From positions 186,001-250,000 of the forward strand of contig JAPPED010000003.1 of NCBI GenBank assembly GCA_028824295.1: a stretch of DNA of 64,000 bases. The letters are read 5' to 3'. Below, piece after piece: positions 55,980-64,000 of this stretch (positions are counted from its first letter, which is position 1; each line of letters opens with the position of its first letter). Below the pieces are notes generated by a model. That model worked only from the letters and a program-made list of their open reading frames with translations, did not search any database and was not told where the DNA came from. Made by a program: the position numbers and the translations under genes. The stretch is from Rhodospirillales bacterium (GTDB lineage Bacteria; Pseudomonadota; Alphaproteobacteria; TMED109).

Positions 55980-57326
55980 CTAGCCGGTGCGGTGCGGGGG
56001 GCGCTGTCGTCCCCTGGACGGCCTGACGCGTGTGGCGGCGCGTTCGACGGCGAGCGTGGAGTCCGGCACATCGCGGGTAATCGTGCTGCCGGCGCCGACG
56101 ATGGCGTGGCGGCCGACGCGGACCGGGGCCACCAGGGCCGAATTTGATCCGATGAACGCGCCCGCGTCTACGACGGTGTGGTGCTTCCGGGTGCCGTCGA
56201 AATTGCAGAAGATTGTGCCAGCGCCGATGTTCGCTTCGGCGCCCACGGTTCCATCGCCGATGTAGGCGAGGTGATTGGCCTTGGCGCCGGGGCCGATGAC
56301 CGTGTTCTTCACCTCGACAAAATTCCCGACCCGCGCGCCGTCTTCCAGTCGCGTGCCGGGACGCAAGCGGGCAAAGGGCCCGACGCGGCACCCCTTGCCG
56401 ATGATCGCGCCTTCAAGATGGGAGAAGGCCAGAATCTCGGTGTCGGTGTCGACTGTGACGCCCGGGCCAAAGAACACCTGGGGCTCCACCCGGACGTCCG
56501 CGGCGAGCACCGTATCCCACGCGAACCATGTCGTGGCGGGGTCGATCAGGCTGGCTCCCGCCTCCAGCGCCCGGCGTCGGAGGCGCGCCTGGAGGGCTGC
56601 CTCGCAGGCGGCGAGGTCGGCGCGGGTGTTGATGCCCACCAGGTCGTCGGCCGGCCCTTCGATCCAGGCGACGCGCCGACCAGCGGCGTTGGCGCCGGCG
56701 ACCACGTCGGTCAGCTGGTGTTCGCCAGCTGCATTGGCAGTGTCGAGCTGTGCGAGCCACGGTCCCAGGACCGCGGCATCGGCCGCGAGGACACCCGCGT
56801 TGCAAAGGTTCGATGCACGCACGTCGCTGGTCGTGTCTCGCTCCTCGACAATCGACCTCAGGTACCCGTCCTCGTGGACCTGGAGGCGGCCGTAGCCCGA
56901 AGGGTCATCGGGCCGAAATCCGAGTACTGCCAGGGCCGGCCGATCGGACTCGCTCAGGCGGTCGCGAAGCGCGGCCAGCGTGTCCGGTGCGAGGAGCGGC
57001 ACGTCGGCGCACAGGATAATGACGTCGCCCTGGAAGTCGCCAAGGGTCCGCAAGGCGATTCTCGCAGCGTCACCCGTGCCGAGCGGTTCCGGCTGCAAGG
57101 CAAACTGCGCATCCGCACAGTCGGTGCGAACCGTTGCGAGCAGTGCGTCGGCACCGGGCCCGTGCACGACCACAGTGGCGGTCGGCGTCAGTTCGGCAGT
57201 GGTGGCCAGGACGTGGAGAATGGCCGGCCGTGAAGCGACGGGTTGCAGTGGCTTGAGCACACGCGAGCGCATGCGGCGGCCAGCGCCGCCAGCGAGTATC
57301 GCAGCTGCGAGTGGGCGAGCGACCAT
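55980..57326 (-). CDS. glmU: N-acetylglucosamine-1-phosphate uridyltransferase/glucosamine-1-phosphate acetyltransferase
   Basis: Two-step enzyme to UDP-GlcNAc. The N-terminal uridyltransferase begins AAAILAGGAGRRMRSRVLKPL, a slightly altered version of the LAAGxGTRMxSxxPK signature, followed by GTGDAARIAL and ILCADVPLL. Left-handed beta-helix repeats start near residue 250; ANHLAYIGDGTVG carries the acetyl-transfer His and GAGTIFCNFDGTRKHHT the acetyl-CoA loop. 448 residues from ATG 57326. Divergent from gph across 103 bases. Confidence 0.94.
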   Translation of the reverse strand: MVARPLAAAILAGGAGRRMRSRVLKPLQPVASRPAILHVLATTAELTPTATVVVHGPGADALLATVRTDCADAQFALQPEPLGTGDAARIALRTLGDFQGDVIILCADVPLLAPDTLAALRDRLSESDRPALAVLGFRPDDPSGYGRLQVHEDGYLRSIVEERDTTSDVRASNLCNAGVLAADAAVLGPWLAQLDTANAAGEHQLTDVVAGANAAGRRVAWIEGPADDLVGINTRADLAACEAALQARLRRRALEAGASLIDPATTWFAWDTVLAADVRVEPQVFFGPGVTVDTDTEILAFSHLEGAIIGKGCRVGPFARLRPGTRLEDGARVGNFVEVKNTVIGPGAKANHLAYIGDGTVGAEANIGAGTIFCNFDGTRKHHTVVDAGAFIGSNSALVAPVRVGRHAIVGAGSTITRDVPDSTLAVERAATRVRPSRGRQRPPHRTG

Positions 57327-57429
57327 TGCGGGAACCTTTGGAGCGGCCCTAGTCAGCCGCGCAGGCGATGGGGAACGCGCAAAGTGTGTACAACGCACTC
57401 AGTGTACCTGCGCTGGAGCGATTCTGTCC

Positions 57430-58113
57430 ATGAAACCACAGCATGCGCCGTGCACGGTGGTGTTCGATCTCGATGGCACCCTGATCGACAGCGCTCCGGA
57501 TCTGGCCGGCGCGCTCAACGATCTGCTGGTCCAGTACGAGCGCCCGCAGGTCAGGCTCCCGGACGTCCGTACGATGGTCGGTGACGGGGCGGTGTCGCTC
57601 ATCCGGCGTGGGTTCGGCCGATCGGGCGGGCTCGACGGCATCCCGATCGAGCAGCTGCGAAACCGGTTTCTCGCGCTCTACGTGGATCGGATGACGCTTG
57701 AGACCAGTTTGTTTCCCGGGGCAGAAGCAACGCTGTATTTGCTGCACGAACGGGGGTGCCGTATCGCGCTGTGCACCAACAAGCCGGTCGGGATGGCCGA
57801 GGACATCCTTCGGTACTTTGGCTTGCGCGACCGGTTTCACGCGGTCTTGGGTGGAGATTCCCTGGCGGTCCGCAAGCCCGATCCGCTGCACCTGTCGGTG
57901 GCTATCGAGCATGCCGGCGGACAGGTGGAACGGGCAGTCATGGTGGGGGACAGCAATGCCGACGTGACGGCGGCTCGACACGCAGGTGTGCCATCGATCG
58001 CGGTAAGTTACGGATATTCTTCCGAACCTGTCGACAGCCTTGGAGCCGACCTGGTGGCTGAACGGCTCGACCAGATTCCCGATTTTCTTGTTCGATTGGA
58101 ACTCCTCGGGTAA
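57430..58113 (+). CDS. gph: Phosphoglycolate phosphatase
   Basis: HAD-type hydrolase that removes 2-phosphoglycolate, a DNA-repair or RuBisCO by-product. Motif I VVFDLDGTLIDSAPDLAGAL, motif II LCTNKP, motif III KPDPLHL, motif IV MVGDSNADVTAA. 227 residues from ATG 57430. PDLAGALND and GDGAVSLIRRGFG are typical of Gph rather than other HADs. Confidence 0.92.
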   Translation: MKPQHAPCTVVFDLDGTLIDSAPDLAGALNDLLVQYERPQVRLPDVRTMVGDGAVSLIRRGFGRSGGLDGIPIEQLRNRFLALYVDRMTLETSLFPGAEATLYLLHERGCRIALCTNKPVGMAEDILRYFGLRDRFHAVLGGDSLAVRKPDPLHLSVAIEHAGGQVERAVMVGDSNADVTAARHAGVPSIAVSYGYSSEPVDSLGADLVAERLDQIPDFLVRLELLG

Positions 58114-58155
58114 AACCGACTTCCATTGTCCGAAACGGGCTCGACTGGCGCCCCG

Positions 58156-58230
58156 GGGCGGTTAGCTCAGCGGGAGAGCACTCGCTTCACACGCGAGGGG
58201 TCACTGGTTCAAATCCAGTACCGCCCACCA
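58156..58230 (+). tRNA. tRNA-Val(CAC)
   Basis: 75 bases with CCA: acceptor GGGCGGT/ACCGCCC, anticodon loop TTCACAC, T-loop TTCAAAT, discriminator A. Confidence 0.97.
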
Positions 58231-58275
58231 TCTGCACGGGGAACCGGGGTGGCCAGCAATCTGCAGCGGGATCTT

Positions 58276-58350
58276 GGGCGGTTAGCTCAGCGGAAGAGCG
58301 CTCGTCTTACACGCGAGGGGTCACTGGTTCGATCCCAGTACCGCCCACCA
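58276..58350 (+). tRNA. tRNA-Val(TAC)
   Basis: 75 bases with CCA, nearly identical to the preceding tRNA but with anticodon loop CTTACAC and T-loop TTCGATC. Separated by 45 bases, so probably one transcript covering valine GTG and GTA-type codons. Confidence 0.97.
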
Positions 58351-58570
58351 CCAGCTCACACCGCATGGTGACCGATGAAGGAAGACGAGCAGGCGGGCCC
58401 GGCGAATTCTGCGCCATGTGGCCTGCTTCAGCCTGCCGTTGGCCCCGAGGCTGCACGAGCAAGCCGAGCCGCGATGCTGTCCTGACAGGCTGCGTGCGGT
58501 GGCCATCCGCGCGAACCGCTGGTCGTTGCGGCCGGCAGAGCGAAGACGGCGCGGGAAGGGGACGCTTGCT

Positions 58571-59314
58571 GTGACCCGAATCGACATGCGTACCACGATG
58601 ATGGTCGGGTTCGTGGTCGCGTGGTCACAGGCGGCCGCCGGGGACTATTTGGACGCGCGAGCCGCAATCGTGCAAGGCGATCTGGCGGCAGCCCACGATG
58701 CTTGCATTCAGGCTGCCGAGGCAGGCGATTCGGACTGTGAGAACCTCGTCGGATGGCTTGCGCTCCAGGACGATGAATTTGGTGGTCCGGAGGAAGCCCG
58801 ACAGTGGTTTGCCAGGGCAGCCAAGCGCGGCCACCGACGCGCGACCGAGAATCTCGCCTTTCTTTGGGGACGCGGACTTGGTGGGCCGGTCGACGTCGAG
58901 CGGGCAGCTTCACTGTATCGCGCTGCGCAGGCAGCAACCCCGGTTCAAGTGCCCGCCGACAGTCCGGTGCAAAGTGAACCGGCGCGCGAGGTCTCGACCG
59001 AACGGTTGGCGGCGGCGCGCTACCGTGGCGCCTACGCCGAATTGCTCAAGTTACGGGCACTCCACGACCTGCGGCGCAGCCCGGACGAACCCTACGTCAG
59101 TGATGCGGAGCTCCAGGAGGCTGAAGCGGCGTTGGAAGTGCTGGCGTCGCAAGTGGAAGACCAGGGCGGCAATTCTGCCGAGATTCGGTCCGCAGTCGCG
59201 AAACGACAGGCGATTATGCTCCGCCTGCTGGGGCGCCACGCCGACGCATTCGACCCGGCAGTGCGGGCCGACGCAATGAACGGGCTGGACCGCATCACCG
59301 CCGTTCTGGAATAG
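58571..59314 (+). CDS. Exported Sel1-like repeat protein, unknown function
   Basis: 247 residues from GTG 58571, eight bases after AAGGGGA. A short hydrophobic leader (MMVGFVVAWSQAAAG) suggests export. Two degenerate Sel1/TPR-like repeats follow: EEARQWFARAAKRGHRRATENLAFLWGRGLGG and VDVERAASLYRAAQAA. The C-terminal half is helical and Glu/Ala-rich (ELQEAEAALEVLASQVED). Sel1 repeats mediate protein contacts; the role is unknown. It sits between tRNA genes without operon partners. Confidence 0.7.
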   Translation: MTRIDMRTTMMVGFVVAWSQAAAGDYLDARAAIVQGDLAAAHDACIQAAEAGDSDCENLVGWLALQDDEFGGPEEARQWFARAAKRGHRRATENLAFLWGRGLGGPVDVERAASLYRAAQAATPVQVPADSPVQSEPAREVSTERLAAARYRGAYAELLKLRALHDLRRSPDEPYVSDAELQEAEAALEVLASQVEDQGGNSAEIRSAVAKRQAIMLRLLGRHADAFDPAVRADAMNGLDRITAVLE

Positions 59315-59368
59315 CTGGTGCGTAGGTGGAGTCCCGGTAGTCAGGCCGGTGGCAGACGTGGAGGAATG

Positions 59369-59442
59369 TGGAGGCCGGGGTCGGAATTGAACCGACCTAC
59401 AAGGATTTGCAGTCCTCTGCATAACCACTCTGCCACCCGGCC
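59369..59442 (-). tRNA. tRNA-Cys(GCA)
   Basis: 74 bases with CCA: acceptor GGCCGGG/CCCGGCC, anticodon loop CTGCAAA, T-loop TTCAATT, and discriminator T, which is the identity base of tRNA-Cys. Confidence 0.97.
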
Positions 59443-59564
59443 TCGGGCGCGCCACACTCTATCGGCATAGACGCTCCTCCGCATCCGCAACGCCTACAAT
59501 CGGGTCGCGGAAACGCCGACAGTCAATGGTTGCGGATGAGCTGTGGCAGGGGAGGGCTGAAGCC

Positions 59565-60221
59565 ATGTCCGATTTTGCAGCGATGCGCAGGAACATGATC
59601 GACGGGCAGCTGTTTCCGAACCGCGTTACCGACCGGCCGGTACTTGCGGCATTCGAGAAGGTGCCGCGCGAGCGCTTCGTTCCTGATCAAGCCCGCGCCC
59701 GCACATATCTGGATGAGCATCTCCACCTCGGCGGGGATCGCTACCTGCTGGCCCCGCTCGTATTTGCGCGAATGGTTCAGGAGGCGCGTATCCGGTTTGA
59801 CGATGTGGTGCTGGACGTCGGTACCGCAACCGGATATTCGGCCGCCGTGCTGGGACACTTGGCCTCTGCCGTGATCGCACTGGAAAGTGACGAGAACTTG
59901 GCCGTGCAGGCGGAGGAGGCGCTTACCGAGCTTGGCGCGGACAATGCAGCCGTGGTGCAGGGCCCCCTGTCAGGTGGATGGCCTCCCGGCGGGCCCTACG
60001 ACATCGTCCTGATTCAAGGGGCCGTGCCGGAACCTCCGAAGGCGCTGATCGCGCAGTTGGGACCGCAAGGGCGGCTGCTGGCCGTGGAGTGCCAGCCCGG
60101 CGCGCCTGGTCGGGTGGTACTGGTGGAAGCCACGAATGGGAATCCGGTGAAGCGGGACCTCTTCGACGCCTCGGTTCCTCCACTCGCGGCGTTTGCACGG
60201 CCAGCCACGTTCAGATTCTGA
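59565..60221 (+). CDS. Protein-L-isoaspartate O-methyltransferase family
   Basis: SAM-dependent methyltransferase, 218 residues from ATG 59565 with GGGGAGGG upstream. FAAMRRNMIDGQLFPNRVTDRPVLAAFEKVPRERFVPD resembles alphaproteobacterial PIMT homologues. SAM motif I is VVLDVGTATGYSAAVLGHL and a post-I acidic residue lies in IALESDE. This branch, often found near tolC, differs from classical Pcm in that its active-site region (YLDEHLHLGGDRYLL) is less conserved, so repair activity is not assured. Confidence 0.85.
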   Translation: MSDFAAMRRNMIDGQLFPNRVTDRPVLAAFEKVPRERFVPDQARARTYLDEHLHLGGDRYLLAPLVFARMVQEARIRFDDVVLDVGTATGYSAAVLGHLASAVIALESDENLAVQAEEALTELGADNAAVVQGPLSGGWPPGGPYDIVLIQGAVPEPPKALIAQLGPQGRLLAVECQPGAPGRVVLVEATNGNPVKRDLFDASVPPLAAFARPATFRF

Positions 60222-60263
60222 CACGGAACGGCCCGGATCCGGCCTGACAGTGCAGTTTGCCGG

Positions 60264-61268
60264 TCAGAACCTGATGACGATCTTTCCCATGTGCTGCTGG
60301 GATGCCATGAGCCGATAGGCCTCCGTAGCTTCGTTGAACGGAACGACCTCCGAGATGCGAGGCCGGATCGCGTGTTTTTCGATGGCCCGGTTCATGTCAC
60401 GGAACATCCGTCGGCTGCCAACGTATACGCCGTTCAGGCGAACGGACTTCCGCATGACTGGAAGCGGATCGATGGTCCCTCCGGTAAGGATTCCGATCAA
60501 GGCAACGGTGCCGCCGACCCGAACCGCATCGAGCGACTTCTGGAGCGTGCCGGGACCTCCCACCTCGACCACTGCGTCCACCCCACGGCCCCCAGTGAGG
60601 TCGCGGACGGCCGCCGGCCAGTCGTCAACTTCCCGATAGTTGATCCCGTGGGCTGCACCAAGCGCGGCCGCCTCCTGCAACTTGCGGTCGGAGGAGGAGG
60701 TCATGATGGCCCGGATTCCGGCAGTGGCAGCAAACTGCAGAGCAAACATGGAAACCCCGCCCGTGCCCAACAGGAGAACCGTGTCTCCGGGCCGCAAAGC
60801 CGCAGTTTCGAAGATCGCGTTCCAGGCCGTCAAAGCAGCGCAGGGCAAGCAGGCAGCTTCCTCGTCCGAAAGGTCGGGTACCTTTGGCAGGACACCTTGG
60901 GAGTTCAGCACGACATACTCGGCCAGTACGCCCTCCCGGGCACCGCCCAGGGCACTCGCCATTGCCGCCGGGGTACACCCGCCGTCTTCCCAGTCCTGGA
61001 AGAACGTGGTGGTCACGGCCATGCCAGGCTGGACGCCGGTTACCCCGGGACCGACCGCTTCGATAACGCCGGCCCCGTCGGAGTTCGGGATTCTTGGAAG
61101 CGGGAATCCGCGAGACAGTGGATCCAGGATCGTGGAAAGATCACGGTAGTTGATGGCGTTCGCCGTCACGCGAACCAGAATCTCTCCCGGACCCGGCTCG
61201 GGCCGTGGCCGCTCCACGAGTGCGAGAGCGTCGATTCCACCTTCGCCCTCGATCTGCCATGCACGCAT
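60264..61268 (-). CDS. MDR-family zinc-type alcohol dehydrogenase/quinone oxidoreductase
   Basis: 334 residues from ATG 61268 (GGTGA five bases upstream); a TTG at 61280 adds four. Fold elements: GEILVRVTANAINYRDL, PNSDGAGVIEAVGPGVTGVQPGM and a Rossmann motif VLLLGTGGVSMFALQFAATAG. The classical catalytic-zinc Cys/His are not at their usual positions, favouring quinone-oxidoreductase-like members. It starts right after the gcrA stop. Confidence 0.86.
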   Translation of the reverse strand: MRAWQIEGEGGIDALALVERPRPEPGPGEILVRVTANAINYRDLSTILDPLSRGFPLPRIPNSDGAGVIEAVGPGVTGVQPGMAVTTTFFQDWEDGGCTPAAMASALGGAREGVLAEYVVLNSQGVLPKVPDLSDEEAACLPCAALTAWNAIFETAALRPGDTVLLLGTGGVSMFALQFAATAGIRAIMTSSSDRKLQEAAALGAAHGINYREVDDWPAAVRDLTGGRGVDAVVEVGGPGTLQKSLDAVRVGGTVALIGILTGGTIDPLPVMRKSVRLNGVYVGSRRMFRDMNRAIEKHAIRPRISEVVPFNEATEAYRLMASQQHMGKIVIRF

Positions 61269-61280
61269 CGGGCTCACCAA

Positions 61281-61943
61281 TCAGCTGCCCTTCTTGCGGT
61301 ATGCCTGTTCGGCGTGCTCCTCGCAGTAGGATTTTCCAGGTGCAGCAGGGGCAAGGCAGAAATCGAAATCGGGGTTGTCCGGTTCGCCGTGCGGCCAATG
61401 GCATTCGTTGTAGCCAGGAAACCGAAATTCCCGTTCTCCGGTCCGTTCGGAGGCGCTGTCCGCGGCGCCCGCACCTGGGGCCATGGCGTCGCTGGCCGGG
61501 TCAGGGCGACGGTCACTGACGAATGTCGGCTGATCTTCGGAGAGAGGTTCGCCCGTTTCCAATGCATCGCCCGTGGAACCCTCTCCGGGCGCATCCTCTG
61601 GCGACCATGCCAGTTCGTCAGCGGTATCTGGGAACGAATGCCGCGACAACTCGGACGACCCGGCTCCTGCCGCCGGCACGGCACTTCCGTGCGCTACAGA
61701 ATCTAAACCCGCCGCCGATTGCGCCGACCGTGCCGGGGAGGCTCGCCGCGGGGTCTGTGCGCCGGTATGCCGTTTACCGGCCGTCCCGCCATCGCGTTTA
61801 AGGCCCAGGCGTCGGACTTTCCCTTTGACCGCCGATTCCGTGACTGGTGGTCCAAGGGCTTCGGCAACTTGGGCACGGGTCCACCCCGCCAGCCACAGCT
61901 CGGTCAGCTTCTTGACCCGTTCAGGGGTCCACGGATTGTTCAT
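61281..61943 (-). CDS. gcrA: GcrA cell-cycle regulator
   Basis: DNA- and sigma70-binding activator restricted to alphaproteobacteria, where it recognises methylated GANTC promoters. WTPERVKKLTELWLAGWTRAQVAEALG and VKGKVRRLGLKR form the N-terminal HTH. The C-terminal sigma-binding part has ECHWPHGEPDNPDFDFC and SYCEEHAEQAYRKK with paired Cys/His. 220 residues from ATG 61943, about 40-50 longer than usual because of an acidic Ser/Ala/Pro linker. Confidence 0.92.
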   Translation of the reverse strand: MNNPWTPERVKKLTELWLAGWTRAQVAEALGPPVTESAVKGKVRRLGLKRDGGTAGKRHTGAQTPRRASPARSAQSAAGLDSVAHGSAVPAAGAGSSELSRHSFPDTADELAWSPEDAPGEGSTGDALETGEPLSEDQPTFVSDRRPDPASDAMAPGAGAADSASERTGEREFRFPGYNECHWPHGEPDNPDFDFCLAPAAPGKSYCEEHAEQAYRKKGS

Positions 61944-62083
61944 GCGACAAGACTTCGGTTCGACATGCGGCACGCCTCGCCCAATGTGGTGCGGATTCTC
62001 CAGAAAGCAAGGGGTTCCGCATTGACTACCCGGATGCCCGGGCATCCGCGGGCGTATCCGGCGCCGCTTCCAGGCAGGGTGCC

Positions 62084-63376
62084 TTATGCCGCGGCGTCCA
62101 GACCGGGCTGATCCGCGAGGCTGACCAAGGCTCTGAGCAGGACGTTCGCCCCCCGAATGATGTCATCCGGAAGTGCATTCTCGATCTCGTTGTGACTGAT
62201 CCCGTCGACACAGGGGATAAAGACCATCCCCGCCGGCGCGACCCGCGCCACGTTCATGGCGTCGTGCCCGGCCCCACTGATGATGTCGCGGTGCGAGTAG
62301 GAGAGGTCTGCGGACGCCGATCGTACCGCCTGGACCACCTCGGTGTGGAATTCGACGGCCGGCACGTCAAGTATCTGTCGAATGGTACACGCCGCCCGCT
62401 CCTGGTCGGCGGCCTCTTTCGCGGCGGCGCGCAATCGGTCGTCCATCGTCGCCAGCACCTGCGCGTCCGGATGGCGCATATCGACGGTGAGGAACACCGA
62501 ACCGGGAATCACGTTTCTGGAGTTCGGCCGGGCCTCAAGCACGCCACATGTCGTCCGTGCATGCGGCGCGAACTTCTCTCCCAGGGCGCGGACCGCCGTC
62601 ACGATGCCCGCAGCGGCGACGAGCGCATCGCGGCGTACTGGCATGGGCGTGGTGCCCGCATGCGATTCCATGCCGGTGAGATCGATCTCGTACCACCGTT
62701 GAGCCTGGCCGCCGGTAACGACCCCGATGGCGATTCCATCGTCTTCGAGCAGTGGGCCCTGCTCGATGTGAAGTTCGATCAGCGCCCCAGTCGGATTCTG
62801 CCGATGCGTGCATGGGACTGGCCCGTGGTATCCGATTCGCCGGAGCTCTTCTCCAAAGCTGCGACCGTCAGGATCCTCGACCTGCATCATGAAGTCGCGA
62901 TCGTGTAGACCAGCGTGGACTCCGGATCCCATCATCGCCGGCGCGAACCGACAGCCTTCTTCGTTGGTCCACATCACCAGTTCAAGAGGAGCTTCGGTCA
63001 CGTAATCCGCGTCATTCAAGGCGCGCATGACCTCCAGGCCGGCCAGCACTCCCAGCGCCCCGTCGTACCGCCCCCCGGTCGGTTGCGTGTCGAGGTGACT
63101 CCCGGTCTGGACGGGATCACGGTCATCGTCGCGGCCGGCACGGCGAGCGAAGAGATTGCCCATTTCGTCCACGCGGACGGTCAGGCCGGCTTCGTCGCAC
63201 CAGGTGCAGAACAGATCGCGTGCCTCCCGGTCGAGGTCAGTCAGGGTCTGGCGGTTCACACCTCCCTTGGGCGTGGCGCCGAGTTCGGCCATCGCAGCGA
63301 GACTGGACAGGAGGCGCTCGGCGTTGACCGACAGCCTTGCGTTTGATTGCGGCGATTCGTTCGGCGAGGATCTCAT
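62084..63376 (-). CDS. M20-family Zn amidase (allantoate/N-carbamoyl-amino-acid amidohydrolase type)
   Basis: Dizinc hydrolase of N-carbamoyl amino acids or allantoate-like ureides. GSHLDTQPTGGRYDGALGVLAGLEV provides His and the bridging Asp, TNEEGCRFAPAMMGSGV the Glu, ELHIEQGPLLED the third His, ESHAGTTPMPVRRDALVAA the dimer-interface His/Arg, and SGAGHDAMN plus GISHNEIE the remainder. 430 residues from ATG 63376. There is no hydantoinase gene in the window. Confidence 0.88.
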   Translation of the reverse strand: MRSSPNESPQSNARLSVNAERLLSSLAAMAELGATPKGGVNRQTLTDLDREARDLFCTWCDEAGLTVRVDEMGNLFARRAGRDDDRDPVQTGSHLDTQPTGGRYDGALGVLAGLEVMRALNDADYVTEAPLELVMWTNEEGCRFAPAMMGSGVHAGLHDRDFMMQVEDPDGRSFGEELRRIGYHGPVPCTHRQNPTGALIELHIEQGPLLEDDGIAIGVVTGGQAQRWYEIDLTGMESHAGTTPMPVRRDALVAAAGIVTAVRALGEKFAPHARTTCGVLEARPNSRNVIPGSVFLTVDMRHPDAQVLATMDDRLRAAAKEAADQERAACTIRQILDVPAVEFHTEVVQAVRSASADLSYSHRDIISGAGHDAMNVARVAPAGMVFIPCVDGISHNEIENALPDDIIRGANVLLRALVSLADQPGLDAAA

Positions 63377-63855
63377 GACAGGGTCGCACACTGACAATGG
63401 GAGGAACTTCAGTATAGGTTGCGGCCAAGACAGCATTGCGTGGTCGGCTTGCGGCATTTGGAATTTCGGCGGCGCTCCGGCAAGGGTGCGTCCCGGCAGA
63501 CGGCCGTCTCAGCCGGGAGCTTTTCTTCGGTTTTGCTTTGGCCGATCGCGTCCTGGCAAACGATTGCCCGAGCCGACCAGTCGGAAGGCCAAGACGACAA
63601 GCTCAGCCTATTGCCGTCCAAGTTAAGGATTTAGAGTTGGGACCACTTGCAATTTCAGGATTGTAGTTTGGTTGTGGTGAACGCCATTGCGCGGGCGTAG
63701 CATTCCTTCGGCTTAACCTGTCCGGCTGATCAGAATAACCGTTCCTTTCGTAGAAATTCTTTGGAATTAGGCGTAGTAACTTGTATATTGCTTTCCGATG
63801 CTCACGTATTGGGCGCCCTAAATTCAGCTCGTATTCAATGAAGGAACCATTTTCC
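63377..63855. other. Promoter region of the mucR-like gene
   Basis: 479 bases without a recognised gene. From about 63600 AT content rises clearly, as in MucR-type autoregulated promoters. AGGAA at 63842-63846 is the Shine-Dalgarno for the ATG at 63856. Confidence 0.4.
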
Positions 63856-64000
63856 ATGGCGGATAATGCATCCAAGTCGACCGTAGAAATAACTGGCGAC
63901 ATTGTTGCTGCCTACTTGGGTAACAACACGATTGGGGCTGCCCAACTTCCAGAATTGATTGAGGCCGTACACAAGTCGCTGTCCGTGATTGCCGGGGCCC
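63856..64000 (+). CDS. MucR/Ros-family transcriptional regulator (3'-truncated by window)
   Basis: MADNASKSTVEITGDIVAAY and LGNNTIGAAQLPELIEAVHK match the N-terminal oligomerisation part of MucR/Ros zinc-finger regulators. The Cys2His2 finger lies beyond the window. The ATG at 63856 is supported by AGGAA nine bases upstream; an in-frame ATG at 63838 lacks such a site. MucR proteins bind AT-rich targets and often repress their own gene, exopolysaccharide and motility genes. Confidence 0.8.
   Translation, partial: MADNASKSTVEITGDIVAAYLGNNTIGAAQLPELIEAVHKSLSVIAGA

Noticed and set aside
58156-58350. Tandem 75-base near repeat
   Set aside because: These are two tRNA-Val genes with different anticodons, not a mobile or CRISPR repeat.
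60233-60242. CCGGATCCGG palindrome between converging genes as a terminator
   Set aside because: Only ten bases and no loop or T-run; short palindromes are expected in this composition.

Overview
The window is high-GC chromosomal DNA of an alphaproteobacterium, most likely Rhodospirillales-like. The evidence is the lineage-restricted cell-cycle regulator GcrA, a MucR/Ros-type regulator running off the right edge, a bifunctional Rel next to rpoZ, the pdxJ-acpS-lepB-rnc-era-recO-parC order usual in that group, and a class II DAHP synthase. No rRNA, CRISPR array, intact transposase or phage module was seen. Genes are dense, many start with GTG or TTG, and many neighbours overlap by 1-11 bases.

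Layout. 1-11341 (+): housekeeping run folK, rpoZ, rel, pyrE, a DUF2062 membrane protein, pdxJ, acpS, lepB, rnc, era, recO, parC, mostly translationally coupled. 11538-15809: a TRAP transporter whose permease genes (+) face the gene of its TakP-like binding protein (-), then bpt. 15961-24342: two divergent units. The minus-strand one is CoA-transferase, Ntn-type acylase, thioesterase and SLC13 permease; the plus-strand one is a pair of acyl-CoA dehydrogenases resembling the pimeloyl-CoA dehydrogenase subunits. Together they suggest uptake, CoA activation and beta-oxidation of dicarboxylates or acyl amides. 24343-26654: a degraded stretch with a deletion scar (N-formylglutamate amidohydrolase N-terminus joined to an aldehyde dehydrogenase C-terminus) running into an intact iron alcohol dehydrogenase.

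26915-34430 is the most interesting block: a lanthanide-type methanol dehydrogenase system (xoxF, xoxG, xoxJ) plus the poorly understood quinoprotein relay proteins (CxxxCW rhodanese-like protein, zinc metallohydrolase, SoxYZ-like carrier, DUF3280-like protein and a small Cys-rich exported protein). The xoxF leader contains a terminator-like hairpin with a T-run on the xoxF strand and competing pairings, so it is a candidate attenuator.

34858-45994: accessory metabolism (acyl-CoA synthetase, HigBA-like toxin-antitoxin pair, MFS permease, PhyH dioxygenase, crotonase, YejA-like binding protein, the galactonate genes dgoK-dgoA, a PPOX-fold protein). 46153-49442 looks acquired: a very GC-rich emrA-like gene with a truncated emrB remnant, and an AAA/DUF4143 gene preceded by three repeats at exact 22-base spacing in an AT-rich stretch. 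49577-64000 returns to core functions: tRNA-Asn, DAHP synthase, gor, gabD, glmS, glmU, gph, two tandem tRNA-Val genes, a Sel1-like exported protein, tRNA-Cys, an isoaspartyl methyltransferase homologue, an MDR-type oxidoreductase, gcrA, an M20 carbamoylase-type hydrolase and the start of mucR.

Assignments rest on motifs read by eye; no database search was run. Start codons were chosen from ribosome binding sites and overlaps and are flagged where uncertain.
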